Assembly: GCA_016617855.1 (NCBI GenBank)
Contig: JAECUM010004320.1
Coordinates: forward strand, 1-64,000
Length of the DNA: 64,000 nt
Reading direction: 5' to 3'
DNA from: Megalonaias nervosa
Lineage: Eukaryota; Mollusca; Bivalvia; Unionida; Unionidae
Part shown: piece by piece, positions 47,743 through 60,212 of the stretch
Position numbering within the stretch: position 1 is the stretch's first letter
How the letters are laid out: every line of letters begins with the position of its first letter
The notes under the pieces: model-generated
Told to the model about the DNA's origin: nothing
The model's input: the letters and a program-made list of their open reading frames with translations, nothing else
Database searches by the model: none
Program-made: the position numbers and the translations under genes

Positions 47743-48484
47743 AGGAGACTAACTGTTATTCTTATTATGGATACCATTACTGTTTCTTTCTTTTCTTGTT
47801 CTGGATTAAACACCTTCCCAGCTTCATTGGTTCTTCGTGTTCCCTCTTTTCTTCTCGAATAATCTACGACCACGTCTCTGAAACTCTTGATTTCCGGAGT
47901 ATTGTCAAATTCTGCATACAAGATGAAGCTGACTGTTTGTCAGAGCTATTACAATCTCAAGTTCCATAATAAGTTGGCCTGGTTTTATAGGTTGGAAATG
48001 TCCCTCGTTGCTGCCTTGGACAAAAGTGAAATCAACTCCCCACAGAGCAGAGCCTACTGCATAATCGTCGAATGAAATGCCGTGACAGCTGTTGGTAACT
48101 CACTCTCCTGTGGTTTAAAACAGTGTCAAGTCAGATCTTACCTAATTTTTCTGGGCGAGGTTAGGTTCAACGGGTCTGATACATAACGTCTGGCCATCTC
48201 TAGTGACTTCTATCTTGGACACGTTAAAGTGTTGGCACTCCTTCGGATTTTCTTTGATGGCTCTATTGCTGACGATGCCAATGAGCAAACGTTTTAGTCG
48301 CTGACCTTGGAAACATGATCTTCTATCTTTGATCGGGAAGCAGTGGCAGTGGTGAAAGTTTTCACGTCCGTTTATCGTAGAGGATAATTGGCTGTCGTTC
48401 TGCAAGAGTTTGACAGATGCCGTTCCCATTTTCTGGCGCAAGTAAAATCTGCTTTCGTTGACGGTTTTGTCCTTTTAAGTATTG
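47721..48484 (-). pseudogene. Polinton capsid-associated protein relic (F54H12.2-like)
   Basis: The minus strand reads in order: RFYLRQKMGTASVKLLQND; FQGQRLKRLLIGIVSNRAIK; ECQHFNVSKIEVTRDGQTL; RPVEPNLAQKN*VRSDLTLF; FDDYAVGSALWGVDFTF; MYAEFDNTPEIKSFRDVVVD. This succession is that of the protein commonly named F54H12.2-like in animal genomes, a Polinton structural protein of the capsid group. In intact relatives the segment is NYVRS.., so the stop at 48139-48141 and a second one shortly after are point mutations, and a frame change precedes the MYAEFDN end. The N-terminal half of the family protein is not seen upstream of 48484. It forms a collinear relic with the protease at 47019-47354. Confidence 0.75.
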
Positions 48485-49225
48485 GCCATAAAATGAATTA
48501 CAGCTCAAAAGGTAACACCACAGGCCAGATGTATGTATGTTTTTAAGTATAAACTTTTTGAGGCAATTATATTTCGCCGATTACGTGTGTGCCGCATAGT
48601 TTAGATGTTTTTTTTTTTTAAAAAATGAGTGTAATTTATATTCGACATGTGTACACTTAAGATGACAAATGTATAATTCTTCCATGGAACAGGATTCCTA
48701 AAGTTGAATCGAGTTAATAGTAAGTAGGAATTTACTTTTGCATCAACACTGTTCTCAGATTAATGAAGGAAAATATCGTTCAGTCGCAAAACTGTATCTC
48801 TCGGTAAATAGCGCAGGTTGTAGAAGAGCGCAACGTGGTCCTGGCAGGCAAAATTCGCGATATTCTTAAGTTTCTGAGCCCGTAACTTCAGATTGGTGCA
48901 ACACAGAAAAAGTCAATATTGCGTGATGAATAGAATAATATCTCAGGAGTAAAACAAGTCATATATATGGTCGTGTGCTTTCAAAGATGGAAATAGCAGG
49001 AGATTGATTGTCAAGCGTGGAACGAAGCTTTTGGAAGTTACTTACCTTATCTCTTTTATTTTATGATTGATAGGGTCCTATGTCAGAATGCGTCATGGGG
49101 TAATCTGATGTGATTTTGTCACTCGGTATGATTTTTCATTCATGTTATTGCTTTTGTTGAACATTAAGCTCGTGTCGAAAACCTTTGCAACAAATTTGGC
49201 CTAGTAGACAAAGCGGTAAATAAGT

Positions 49226-49289
<64 letters not shown>

Positions 49290-50360
49290 AGCCTTCTTAC
49301 CCCATCTTTTAACCTTCATAGACGCTCGATGCGTTCCACCACTGAAGACATATCCCTATTTATAACATTCGTAAACTTTGGTTAACATTTCCGCTTTTTA
49401 CTTAGAGACCACTCTGAGAATAAATTTCCTTCCTACGTGAAACTAAGAGAATCTGTGTTGGGGTTTACACCGAGACATGGAAATTCCAGTTAAGGAGTTA
49501 CATTATTTGTCTCCCCACGAGGACTCTGCTTTGTTTTCCAATTAAATTAAAATAACCCCGCACGTTTGCAATTTAGTTAACAGGTTTAAGACACGGTATT
49601 ATTCATCAGGTGTTATTATTGCTTCTGAATCTATATGACGGTCATCAGGTCTTGTATTGTTTACAAAATAAATTCTGAGTAATTATCTAAGTATATTTTA
49701 GCTGTATATGCCTGTCTTAGAAAAAGGAAAACAAAATCAAGAATAAAAGTTATAAATGTCAGGTGTTTATTTTTGTTCAAAATACAGTCCTGCGCATTTA
49801 TACGAATATGTTAATGAACCATTTGATATTATTACTGTATTATCACAATTAATCGATGGGTATCATATAAAAATAACAATAAGTAATTAATATATTTTGT
49901 ACGGATAACTTATAACTTCTACAAGTTCTAATTTGGAAAAAAATGTTCTATGGCAGGCAACAGTACTATATATTACAATACTGGGTACCGACTACCATTA
50001 CAGTTCTAAGTGTGCAGTGGCGGATCAGATTTCTAATACCTAATGTTCTTGGAATTTCAAATTTTTTTCGTGGAGATATGGCAAGTGTAGCTATTTCTAG
50101 TTCAATGAATGATACCTTACATGGAAATCTTCTTATGGAATAGCGTGTAGACTGATGAATGAACCACCCTGATTGATAAGTGGAGACATTTTCATTTGTT
50201 TACAAGTTTTGATTCAACTGGTGCCGTTCGGGGGTGTCTGACAAAGTTTGGAGAAGGCAGGTCTGATATAACACATTTCTAGTTGTTGCGGTCTTTGCGG
50301 TAGCTCTTGAGAGATTTGGATTTTTCGTTTTTTGTAGTCAGTGATGTGTATATTCTGTGT
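48485..50360. other. no gene; contains (TA)n
   Basis: AT-rich with short frames and a TA tract at 49230-49287. No further Polinton gene (polymerase, integrase, ATPase) is visible. Confidence 0.5.
49230..49287. repeat. (TA)n microsatellite
   Basis: About 58 bp of perfect TA. Confidence 0.97.
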
Positions 50361-50632
50361 GCCTGGAACAGTGTTTTCTGTCATAGTTCGTTACACACAG
50401 CAGCCCGAATTTTCTCCTATCTGTAGCTCAGTAAATTTTCAGGTCAGCGTCATTAAATGTAGCTAACAGTATCTGATTCGTTTCACACGAAGTATTTAAA
50501 ACTGATTAGGTACTTTAAACAACATTTAATAGCGCTGACCTGAAAATTTATTTAGTTAGACCTGCAGATAGGATAAAATTCACCATACTGTGTGGAACGA
50601 CCTACCGTTTCTAGCATTATTCCAAACCGTCA
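50361..50632. repeat. long imperfect inverted repeat (foldback)
   Basis: The left arm 50361-50462 (including ATCTGTAGCTCAGTAAATTT and TCAGGTCAGCGTCATTAAAT) and the right arm 50521-50632 (including ATTTAATAGCGCTGACCTGA and GCAGATAGGATAAAATTCAC) are inverse copies, extending through TGTGTGTAACGAACTA against TGTGTGGAACGACCTA. The loop is about 58 bp. Confidence 0.78.
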
Positions 50633-51442
50633 ACTTCGTGTGAGTGTGTGTGTCTGTCTCTCTCAACATGTTTATTATGGTGTGTTCTCGGTTGCGAGAC
50701 CTTATGTTGCTACATGGGTTTATTATTACATATCTATAGTTCCTGTTTGATTTTAGAACAACTCCGTCTGAAACCTGACTGAGACAACCAAGCTGTGATA
50801 AGAAAAGTAAGGTAAACAAAACAGCTAGATTTCTCCGTGTGAGAAATTCAGCATCTTGCATTCATTTCAACTTTATATTAAATATACCTGAATTACTGTA
50901 AGCTACGATAAAATCCACAAAATCCCGCCCTGCCTTAAACTACCACAACTTTTAGTACTAGATAACTATGCCTGTATTTGTCACGAATAAATTGCGGGTG
51001 ATTTTGTTTGCATGATTTTCGTCATCGGCTGTGTCATATACGTGTAAAGTGCGTGCCTAGCTTAGCGTGTGTACCGTGTTTATGAGTGTAGCTGTATTAG
51101 GTATGTACAGTTGTATGGTATATGTACAGTTGTATGGTATATTCGTGTTCTATTAGAGAATGTTATTGTATTGTTTTCAATTATGCGTACTGTACATATT
51201 CATCAGTCTTGATACGTTAATACGTTGAGGCTTACATGGCCAATCGTTTAGCCACTACATACGTGCTGTAAATAAATCTAGGTTGGAGCCAGAGTTTCTC
51301 CATTAGTCGCCAAACTTTGCTGAAAGCTACTGTCATCTTCGATTATCAGAATCAGAAACAGTGACACTATATAACCTTCCGTTCTAGGCCTGGATCCTAG
51401 TCGTTATATTTGTGTTGACAAGTACCGTATTCATACGCTTAT
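50633..51442. other. no gene seen
   Basis: Short frames only. Confidence 0.5.
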
Positions 51443-51679
51443 AAGTCTAATCCTACTGCAAACTGCAGGGACCCAATCTGTCATCGTATAATACGATCTG
51501 GGTTTATGCAGTTTGTAAGGACTAATGATTAGAATAAACATCATAGATCATGATCTACCGGCGCATTATGCGACAGCATAGCTGGATCTATGGGTTGGGG
51601 GGGGGGTGTTGTTTGGGGTATGGTGGGGTGTTTTTGCTTTTTTGTTGTTTGTTTTTTATTTTTGCAGTTGGACCTGACT
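51443..51679. mobile_element. MITE-like element with GCGCATTATGCG motif, copy 2
   Basis: Ends are AGTCTAATCCTACTGCAAAC (left) and GCAGTTGGACCTGACT (right). The centre has ATCATGATCTACCGGCGCAT and TATGCGACAGC. A G-rich stretch (51596-51625) precedes the right end. Confidence 0.68.
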
Positions 51680-52805
51680 TAATAAGCCAGCAGATACGGT
51701 ATTTGTTTTTTATTCTCCTATTTCTTCAGTTTTCTTTTCTGTTCAAACTAATAAAGTTTTGATTCAGTGTTAAATCATGCATTCATGGACGCTTCTATGT
51801 TGAGAGATGTAGTCCTGTGCATCATTTAGGCAACTTCGAAAATATGTCTACGACAACAAGGAAAACATCTGCAGATAACAGCACAAACCTCTAAATTTTC
51901 CATCGCTAGATGTTCTGTCGCCATCTGACAGTATTATAGCCATTGGCGATCGCATGTGACAACATAGATAAATGAACACTGATATATGTATTCATTTAGG
52001 AGTGGGCTTGAGGGTGGGTAACATTTCGGATAGTTCGATGGTTCGATTTGTCGGAATCACACTAAACAATCCAGCGTTATGTATATTTCCATTAACTATT
52101 CGACTACGTGATATCATAATTCAACGTCATCTTGAATCTGTTTTGGGGTTCTAGTATTGAATATAAAAGCTTTAAAATTCCATCCTAGAAGATTTTTATA
52201 CACTGCAAATAAAAATTTCAGATTAAATTATTGGAAATAGGACTTACAGTGCAATGCTCATTCATAAATACGCCCTAGTGCTTTTATTTCCAACAAGTAA
52301 ACAGGATTTGAAGATGACTGTAATTTCCAGATATATAATTCTTCAGTGGTCCGTTTGATATCAAACGTCCAGAAACATATACAGGTTTTTGAATCGAAAC
52401 TGAGTGAGAATAGCACGAAATATAGGTGCTTGTGCAAGACATAGAAAAATCGATCGTCACGGCGGGAATGCTGATCTCTTGATATAATAAATGCAATATT
52501 GCTTTTCTCGACTGTATGTAATCAACTATTAGCATTACTTCTCCTGGGAATTCCATTCTGATAATGAATGTCACAGGATATTTTTTACTACCAAGAGATT
52601 TATAAACTTCAACGCCTCCTTGAAGATTGCAGGAATGTTTATTCGACCTAGTTCCGAATTCATCTCAGATGCAGGTAATTCCCATGATATAAGATTAGAA
52701 TTTGTATTGTTTATAAAACAAAAAATGGGATAGATTTAAGAAGCTAAAACAAAGGGGCGTACATCAGTGCAATATTTAGCACTGAATCAATATTTTATAA
52801 GCTTG

Positions 52806-52807
<2 letters not shown>
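51680..52807. other. no gene seen
   Basis: AT-rich. The 96-codon minus frame 52284-52574 has no recognisable motif. Confidence 0.5.

Positions 52808-52861
<54 letters not shown>
52808..52861. repeat. (CA)n microsatellite
   Basis: About 54 bp of perfect CA. Confidence 0.97.
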
Positions 52862-52862
<1 letters not shown>

Positions 52863-52910
52863 TAAGAGAAAGACGGGAATTGAAAACAATACCGTCTCTG
52901 CTGCCTTACA

Positions 52911-53101
52911 AGTCGAATCCAACTGCAAACGCCCCCCCCCCCAAAAAAAAACTTTGATTTGCTGTCGCATAATGCGCTGGTAGATTATGATCTATGCCGG
53001 TTGTACTAAAGATTAGTCCTTACAAACTACATACACCCAGATCTTTCGGCGCATTATGCGACGGCCGATTTGGATCTCTACAGTTTGCAGTTGGATTTGA
53101 C
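52911..53101. mobile_element. MITE-like element with GCGCATTATGCG motif, copy 3
   Basis: This is the best preserved copy. AGTCGAATCCAACTGCAAAC at the left pairs with GTTTGCAGTTGGATTTGAC at the right, and inside, GCTGTCGCATAATGCGC pairs with GGCGCATTATGCGACGGC. It is 191 bp, non-coding, and has a C9A9-like stretch after the left end. Confidence 0.78.
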
Positions 53102-53281
53102 AAAAATAGAAAATTGATCCCCTCTGCTCTTACACATGAAAGGATCATTTATGTTCAGTTTCGATACAATTTAGGCAAAACTGTACGGACTAATAGTGAA
53201 CGAGTTCTCGACCTCTTCGTACAGCATGCAGTCACTACTCCCTTCCACTTTTAGCAATCTGAGCTGCGAATGATCGTTACG

Positions 53282-53508
53282 TTTATTAAAATATATGTTT
53301 GTTTGGTTGGTTTTTGTATATTTGATACAGGATCATCCGTACATTTCTCTGTGATATTAAAATATATATGTTTGATCAGTTGGTTGTTGTATATTTGGTA
53401 TAGGATCGTCTGTACTTTTCTCTTTGATATTAAAATATATATGTTTGATCAGCTGGTTTTTGTATATTTTATACAGGATCATTTGTACTTTTCTCTATGA
53501 TATTAAGA
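53282..53508. repeat. about 73-bp tandem repeat, 3 units
   Basis: Units begin ATTAAAATATATATGTTTGA at about 53286, 53355 and 53428 and contain GGTTTTTGTATATTTGATAC and AGGATC. The 76-codon frame 53270-53500 only reads the repeat. Confidence 0.9.
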
Positions 53509-54242
53509 AGTGAAATAAGAGAAATAAAACCACTAACAGAATTATGACTTGTCAAGTTTAGCTCCTGTGTCACAAGATAGGTCTGATGATAATAATGTAA
53601 AAGAAAAATCAGCAACTGGTCATCTTAATATAGTCATTTCTGTCAAAAACTCCATACATTTCATTATATATGACATTGTCACTGTTTTCGTTGAATGAGC
53701 AATTTGATACTGTAATGCCTGTTATTTTTCTAAATTATTTAAAGAAGAACGAGATAACGGAATGAAAGACAGAGAGATAGACTATATCTTTAATAATAAA
53801 TTGTTTATAATTTCTTTTGTTAACTAGATTTTATCCTAAAAATTAAAATATGAAAGCAGAGGAGTGATGCGTTATAAATATTTATTTCATTATTGGTACG
53901 TGCTCCAGCCTCACAGTAAAACGCGTGTGACAACTGCAACCAAGATGTTAAACTTCTCTATCTGGTTTGAAGATAAAATAATTTAACAAATTCTTAGCAC
54001 TGCACATTCCGCAAAATATTTTTAGTACCTGATTTTAAAGAAGAAAGTAAGGAAGAAATAACGAAAGCTGGTGGGAACAGATTTCGGGATATAACAATTA
54101 CATGAAATGATGTTATTTTCACAGTAGCAGATGTCAACTGGTGAACCAGTTAATTTGTATATTCCGATAAATTAGTGTTTCCAGATGATGATAGTTCTTG
54201 TGTGTGCGTGCGTGCTTGTGCATCTGTGTGTGCGTTCGTGTA

Positions 54243-54285
<43 letters not shown>

Positions 54286-55290
54286 GGGTGCAAATTTCTG
54301 TCGATCTATGAAGAACACATTAAGTTGGACAGGTGAACGATTAATTAAATTTATGGGGACTGACGCGTGTTTAAATCGCCTTAACGCACTGATTGCAAAT
54401 ATCACTGTCATGGAAGCAGTGGTTCTTAATTAAGCCTTCGTTTATTTAACTGAAAAGGATAGGGGTTGACTTCCGATCTGTATGGAGAACTGTCAGTTTG
54501 AATTTTTCCAGGAATCAGTATTTGTGTAATCTAAGATTGTCAGACGGACTGCATTTTTAAAGCCTAGTCGGGGGGGGGGGATGGTATACATTTAATTCGG
54601 ATTGGTTACACTGAATAAGGGGGCGTGATTCCACATGAAAACTCTCGGCTTAAATGTGCCTATCGCAACACTCAGAACCAGTCGACACCATTTTCTGCAA
54701 GACAAAAGAAAGGTAGAGGACTCCGGGTCGAATTTAGAAGAAATTCACTCGTAATTAGGATCCAAGGGATCGGATGTCTGGAAAAATCTACGAACTCAAT
54801 TCTAGCGGTAAATGTTTGAAGACACAAGGTATTTTGCGTCAGTCTCACGTAATTTCTTGATATCCATATGATGATTTGTTTGATTTATTTGCTTATATTT
54901 GCATGATTTATTTGGTTAGATTGGTAGATCAATTTTCTTGATATGAATACAACTGTGCGAGTTCATCTATATGAATCCGTACAATGATATTCTTTATATA
55001 AGTTTAATGAATCGTTTGAACGTATAGTCTCGTTTGTTATAGGTAAATATGTATTTAGAATTTCATGCCTTACTTTAGTTGATATGAGTTACGAGAATCC
55101 GTGTAAATTCTCCGATTTAGATAATGTCACATATGATAAAGACTTGAATGCATATTGACTAAAATTAACGTTGTTAAACCATGTGAAATTAATGTTGTTA
55201 AACCATGTAGTGAGGTTTCATATATGCTAGAGACTTGAATGTGTGTATTCGCCATTGATACCGTAGTTGAATCATGGAAGGAATTTCATT
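53509..55290. other. no gene; contains (TG)n
   Basis: Has a (TG)n tract at 54247-54284 and a G10 run near 54569. Short frames only. Confidence 0.5.
54247..54284. repeat. (TG)n microsatellite
   Basis: About 38 bp of TG; overlapping frames on both strands are artefacts. Confidence 0.96.
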
Positions 55291-55572
55291 CATTCATTTG
55301 TGTAATTAAGTCGGGACCGGAACTGACGTCTCGGGGTGTTGTTACTGTAAGCCAGTTGGAATAGCCGTTAGGGAGTACATTAATCTTAGGAAACTAGGTT
55401 TGTTTATGGTCTGCCGTGTTTAGTTAGACCAGATGGCCGTTGGTATCTGTTTGAATTCCGATAGAACTTATCTGACATTCACGAGAGGAGAAAGGAATGA
55501 TCTCTTCCCAGTAGGGTACCTAACAGAATACTCAGGTTGCCACTTTGTTTACTTTTGCAAGGTGAGATAGCT

Positions 55573-55645
55573 CCACGTGACGTACCACTGACGTATCCAC
55601 GTGACGTATCCAAGGGGAGTATCCACGTGACGTATCACGTACTTA
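55573..55645. promoter_or_regulatory. cluster of CACGTGACGTA (E-box/CRE) motifs
   Basis: Three copies of CACGTGACGTA and one extra TGACGTA in about 70 bp, followed by TATCACGTAC. The overlap joins an E-box (CACGTG) and a CRE half-site core (TGACGTA). Regulatory activity is inferred only. The cluster may lie in the U3 of an unrecognised LTR (see findings). Confidence 0.5.
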
Positions 55646-56019
55646 CAAAACCAAAGTGACCATACAAAGTTGGAGGCCGAAAGAGGCGGGACACCTGAGA
55701 ATTTGGAAAAAGGGAAAAGTGGAAAGGACCCAGACTTACAGGCACAAGGAAGTCAAAAGAACAGTCGCAGCGAATTTGGACTGAACCAGAACCATCAGGT
55801 TATGAATCTGTACAAGGCAGTGATTTCGAACTTTTCACTCAGTTCGATGATGAATTAATTCTATCGCTTAACAGATCGGCTATTTGTATAAGCATATTTA
55901 TATTTAAAATTCGTTGAATAATTTAAATAAAAAAGTGTATCTTTCTAATATAATGCATTATCACAATTGTTTATGAATTTTATTGCTTAGGAATTGTTGA
56001 TTAAATTTTATGGTTTGTA

Positions 56020-57980
56020 CATGTATGGGGGCTCATGTCATTCTGTTTTATATATCTGCTCAGATCTTTATCTATTCCATCTATAAGTTTCACACTTTAT
56101 ATTGATATTTACTCGTTCCGGGCAAATTACACCGTCGGCGATCACCCTCTAGATAACGATAACCAAAACCATACAACCCACCCCACCAAAGCTGGGGGAG
56201 TTTGCAACAGTGTGTGCCTTTTCTCCGTGATGGGTCGTCAGTCGTGTGTTCACATTTGTTGCATACAACTTTTTCTTAAAAACTGCTGACCAATTTGCAT
56301 GCGATTTTAAAGGTAGCATTCTGGCATTTTGTCCTTTTAAATTTGATGAATGGAAGACGTTGTGCCATCCAAATTGGGGGCCATTAAAATATTAGAAACG
56401 TTTATAAACAAACACTCAACAGAATATGACCAACTGTCACAGAAAATATTCCTGCAGACGTATTGCTAATTTTGTTTTATAAATGATGCCAAAATGACGC
56501 CAAATAAGGCCGTCGTTACCACAAATAGAAAAACCTTTAACAGATTATAAACTGTGCAACAAAGTTTAGCTAAATTCAGCAGAAGACATCGTGGCACAGC
56601 TGGCTTTCAATCTGTGCAACCGATACCGATCCTCTATTGCGCACGATAGCCGTTATTAAAAATACAATCAAATACAGTGCATTAGAAATCTTCTTTAAAA
56701 ATCGCTCAACAGAAGGGAGAGGATAATGGCACTGAAGTCTTAAAATTATACACATGATGCAGTTCCGCCACCAAATTTGGCCGTTGTTGCTAAAATATAA
56801 ATGCATTTTCCTAACGACTTCTCAAAAATCGTTTGGCAGAATCTCACCAAATTTTTACAAAACAAATCAGTTTGGAATGAAGAGTTCTCAAATCCCACAA
56901 ATAATTCCAATCTGTTATCAGCTATGGCTATTGTTACTATTAACAGAGAAACCTTGAAATAACTCTTCGACTGTCCAGAAGAATTCGACAAAATTTGACA
57001 GAACACAACTTCTGGCATAAAAATGTTCAGGAATAGGCAATGACGTCAATCCGATAACAATTATGGCCTCAACTGCCATAAGTAGAAGAAAGGTTTAAAC
57101 GTCATTCTCATGGAAACTTCAAGGCAGAATTTGACGATATTTGTCAACAAGTATTAAAACGTCTAGGGCTTTCAAATGGTTACAAATCACAGATCCTGTA
57201 AGCGACATTTTTTGAACAAGCATGAAACAATTTTTCACTAAATTTACAAAAAAAACACCCTGAAATGAAGGCTTTTAATCTTATAGAAATTCTGCAAATT
57301 GTTTTCAGTTATGGATGTTGTCATGTAATTAACAGCATTGGGAAACATTGACAAAGAAATTATCCGAATGACCTAGATTTCATGGCGATCGTCTCTTGAA
57401 TTTAGCCATTAGGGTAATTGTGAAGCTTGTAAGCGATCTCAGACCCACTTGGGTCTTTTGAGTTTGATCTTTTACTAGTCTTGGATAAATGAAAAAGAAA
57501 CGTTTATTGTTAACCTCCTGGAGAAAAGAAAACAATCTAAAGACATTCATCTCTCGAGCTTAATTTTCAGAATCGATCAGAGTAACTGCTGATCCCCCAG
57601 GCTCCATTAACCGAAGAAATAATTGTTTTGTAATAAATCTGCATTCCTGCATCGAAAATATCTATTTAAATATCTCTTGGCGTCTTTTTCGAGATCTTCT
57701 CATTAAACTTTCATTAGATCGTTGGCTGGCGACATAGGGTAAATACATTCATCAGGTTTTCGGAGAAACACGATCATCCTTATTTGACATGGTTTCAATA
57801 CTGAAAATAATGAAAAATTAAGATTCACTACAAACGCTGGTACTTTACTTGAGATTGGTAATAAAAATAACTTTTAGACTAACATTTCCGTGAAGCATTG
57901 TTGAATATCATAGTGAATAGATATCTTAGTTCAACAATAGTAATTTCCAAATGTAAGATGTTGACCCGGAAATGCATGTC
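56020..57980. other. no gene recognised
   Basis: AT-rich with short frames (up to about 90 codons near 56746-57018, minus) and no motif. Confidence 0.45.
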
Positions 57981-58070
57981 TGTCTGTCTATATGTACGTA
58001 TGTATGTCTGTATGTATGTATGTATGTATGTATGTATGTATGTATGTATGTATGTATGTATGTATGTATT
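57981..58070. repeat. (TGTA)n microsatellite
   Basis: TGTA/TGTC units, about 20 copies; plus- and minus-strand frames are artefacts. Confidence 0.96.
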
Positions 58071-58212
58071 TCTTCAAATGAATGTCCATAGAAAATGCAA
58101 AGCCACTTGTAACAAATGTAGCCTAAATAAGTTCGATAGGAATAATACCAATAGCTGCAGCCTATCAAGTAGACTGCAGTAAAATAGCAGATCTACGGTT
58201 ATTAGGATCAGG

Positions 58213-58254
<42 letters not shown>
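58213..58254. repeat. (CA)n microsatellite
   Basis: About 42 bp of CA. Confidence 0.96.
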
Positions 58255-58258
<4 letters not shown>

Positions 58259-59128
58259 AGTGAATGTTGTGTTAAAGTTGTTCTGAGACCCAAATTGAAT
58301 CCAATTAGCACTGTTAACAGCATGTCCATACCTTAGCTGTGTTCATGTAAGTAATGAACATAAATCTACAAATCAGTCAGATCTGTTGGGAATAACTGAT
58401 CCAATTATCCATCTGATACCAAATTAAAGTATGTGTACATATAATATTTTAGTAAAATATTTATGTGCATCTTTATTTACCCGAGTCTATTTAGTCCAGA
58501 TAAAGAGACAAACAAGTTTATGAGACTCTAACAACATTCGTCTGAAGTTTTAAATGGCTCAGGGATGATTTCGCTGTTCGGTTTGTTTGCTCAAGTTAAT
58601 TTCCAAGGATATGAAAATTTGACAGTTTCAACTCTCTATGTACCATTTCAAAATACATTTTTACAACCTCATTTCATATATAAACGCTATATAAAATGTA
58701 CATTCAACGAGATGAGAACACTTCGAGATCAAAATACTTAATCATCAATTCACTTCACTAGCAACGTAAACAAAACCCTCCACGACACGAAGCTTTGAAT
58801 TCATTCGTTGATCAACCAAGCTGGAAATTCACACAGATTTTTTGATAGGTTCAACAACTATCCCTGGAGCAACACATGCTGTCAGTTTTCTGACACTACC
58901 ACGGTGCGGCACATCCTTTGCAATAGTATTATCTGGGTGCCGACTTTTGGCTTTTCCTGTTTCCTTGAGATTATTTCCTACTTATAAACATATTTTGGGG
59001 TTTTGCCTCTTTCGTAAATAATGATAGCGTTGTACACTTTATTTATTCTTCGTTGCTTCTTAGAAATTATAACAGCTGCAGACGTGTGTGCCTGTTTGCC
59101 TTTTGCAAACGAAAGCTTTATTAAGTAC
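58255..59128. other. no gene recognised
   Basis: Short frames. A plus-strand fragment near 58860-58925 has a Cys/His spacing vaguely like a LINE C-terminus, but it is not convincing. Confidence 0.4.
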
Positions 59129-60078
59129 TGTTACGAATATGTAATTAAATTGCTTGTCTGTTATTTGTAAATTCATTTTTATTTTATTATTGTTTCATTA
59201 TATTTTATTGTAATAATAATTTTCATTGGAACATGAATCTCTTTTTGGAAAATTCACTTGACCTAATTAGAACGTAACGGTTGCTTTATCACTATTTTTA
59301 GTTCACCTTGGTTGAGACGTTTGTAAACATTGAATGAAAACGATTGGCTATTACCAAGATCATGTTCGGCCCACGTGTTAGCTGAGTTGTAAACAGCCTT
59401 TCTTTATTAATTTATTTCCAGTGTGGGAATCTGATTCTTAGATAGGGCTATTCATGCCTACGTGATAATTGGCATTTATTTTACTGTTCTGTTCAAATTA
59501 GTGATCACGTAGCCCCGTCACGTGAGCCACCATGTGATCTGAAATCGTGGGTTAAAACAGACGCTCTCTAGTAGATTTATCAATCGTATCATACACCTTT
59601 AAGGGCTCGAGGTGTTGTTTTTTTTATTGTTGATACCAGTTTGTTCTGAAGTTCATCTATTTTTGGGGGATTTAATAATTCATATTCTCTGGAAAACAAA
59701 ACACGTGCTTTTCTTTATAAAAATTCTGGGACAAAGACATTTAGTGGAAATTTATTCTGGAATTCTAAACGGGAACATTATAAATTGTGTTTCAACGAGG
59801 AACTGTTGCCATCAGTACAACGACCTCATCTGACGTCATCGCCTTCCATACTGGAACTTCATAGAGATTCGAACCTGGATTCAATTAGAACTATTTAGTG
59901 ATAGGACTTATATTTTTTCAATTCGAGGATTAATTTTTGAATTATATTCACAAACCGTAAGTCCTATTTCATAGCGTTATCTTGTTTTCTAGGGAAATAA
60001 ATTATTTTGTTAAAATTTACATGGCTTGTTGACTTCACTCTTTTCTTTTGTTACTTTTGTACGAGCCTACACGTAACA
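59129..60078 (+). repeat. solo LTR of Gmr1-like family (GTAC duplication)
   Basis: 950 bp, TGTTACG...CGTAACA, flanked by GTAC on both sides (59125-59128 and 60079-60082). It is very similar to 6715-7657, including GACATTTAGTGGAAATTTAT and CAACGACCTCATCTGACGTC. Two of the three E-boxes remain perfect. No internal element sequence is adjacent, so it arose by LTR-LTR recombination. The 73-codon frame 59612-59833 is LTR sequence, not a gene. Confidence 0.95.
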
Positions 60079-60212
60079 GTACGAACACTCCCAAGATAGA
60101 AGAATCTATATACACTGAAAAGTATATCATATACCTTGGTTTCAGATACTTTTAAACAAATCGAAAGATTGACTCCGAACAAACATGGATGGATAGTTAG
60201 TCAATGTACGAT

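Noticed and set aside
50015..50035. GCAGTGGCGGATCAG, like the end of some DNA transposons
   Set aside because: No matching inverse end found in the window.
52195..52260. Weak resemblance to the minus-strand Gmr1 LTR (GGAAATAGGACTTACAGT)
   Set aside because: Similarity stops after about 20 bases; likely coincidence.
58860..58930. Possible LINE C-terminal Cys/His motif (CCQFSD...RHILCNS)
   Set aside because: Spacing and flanks do not match convincingly and there is no RT nearby.
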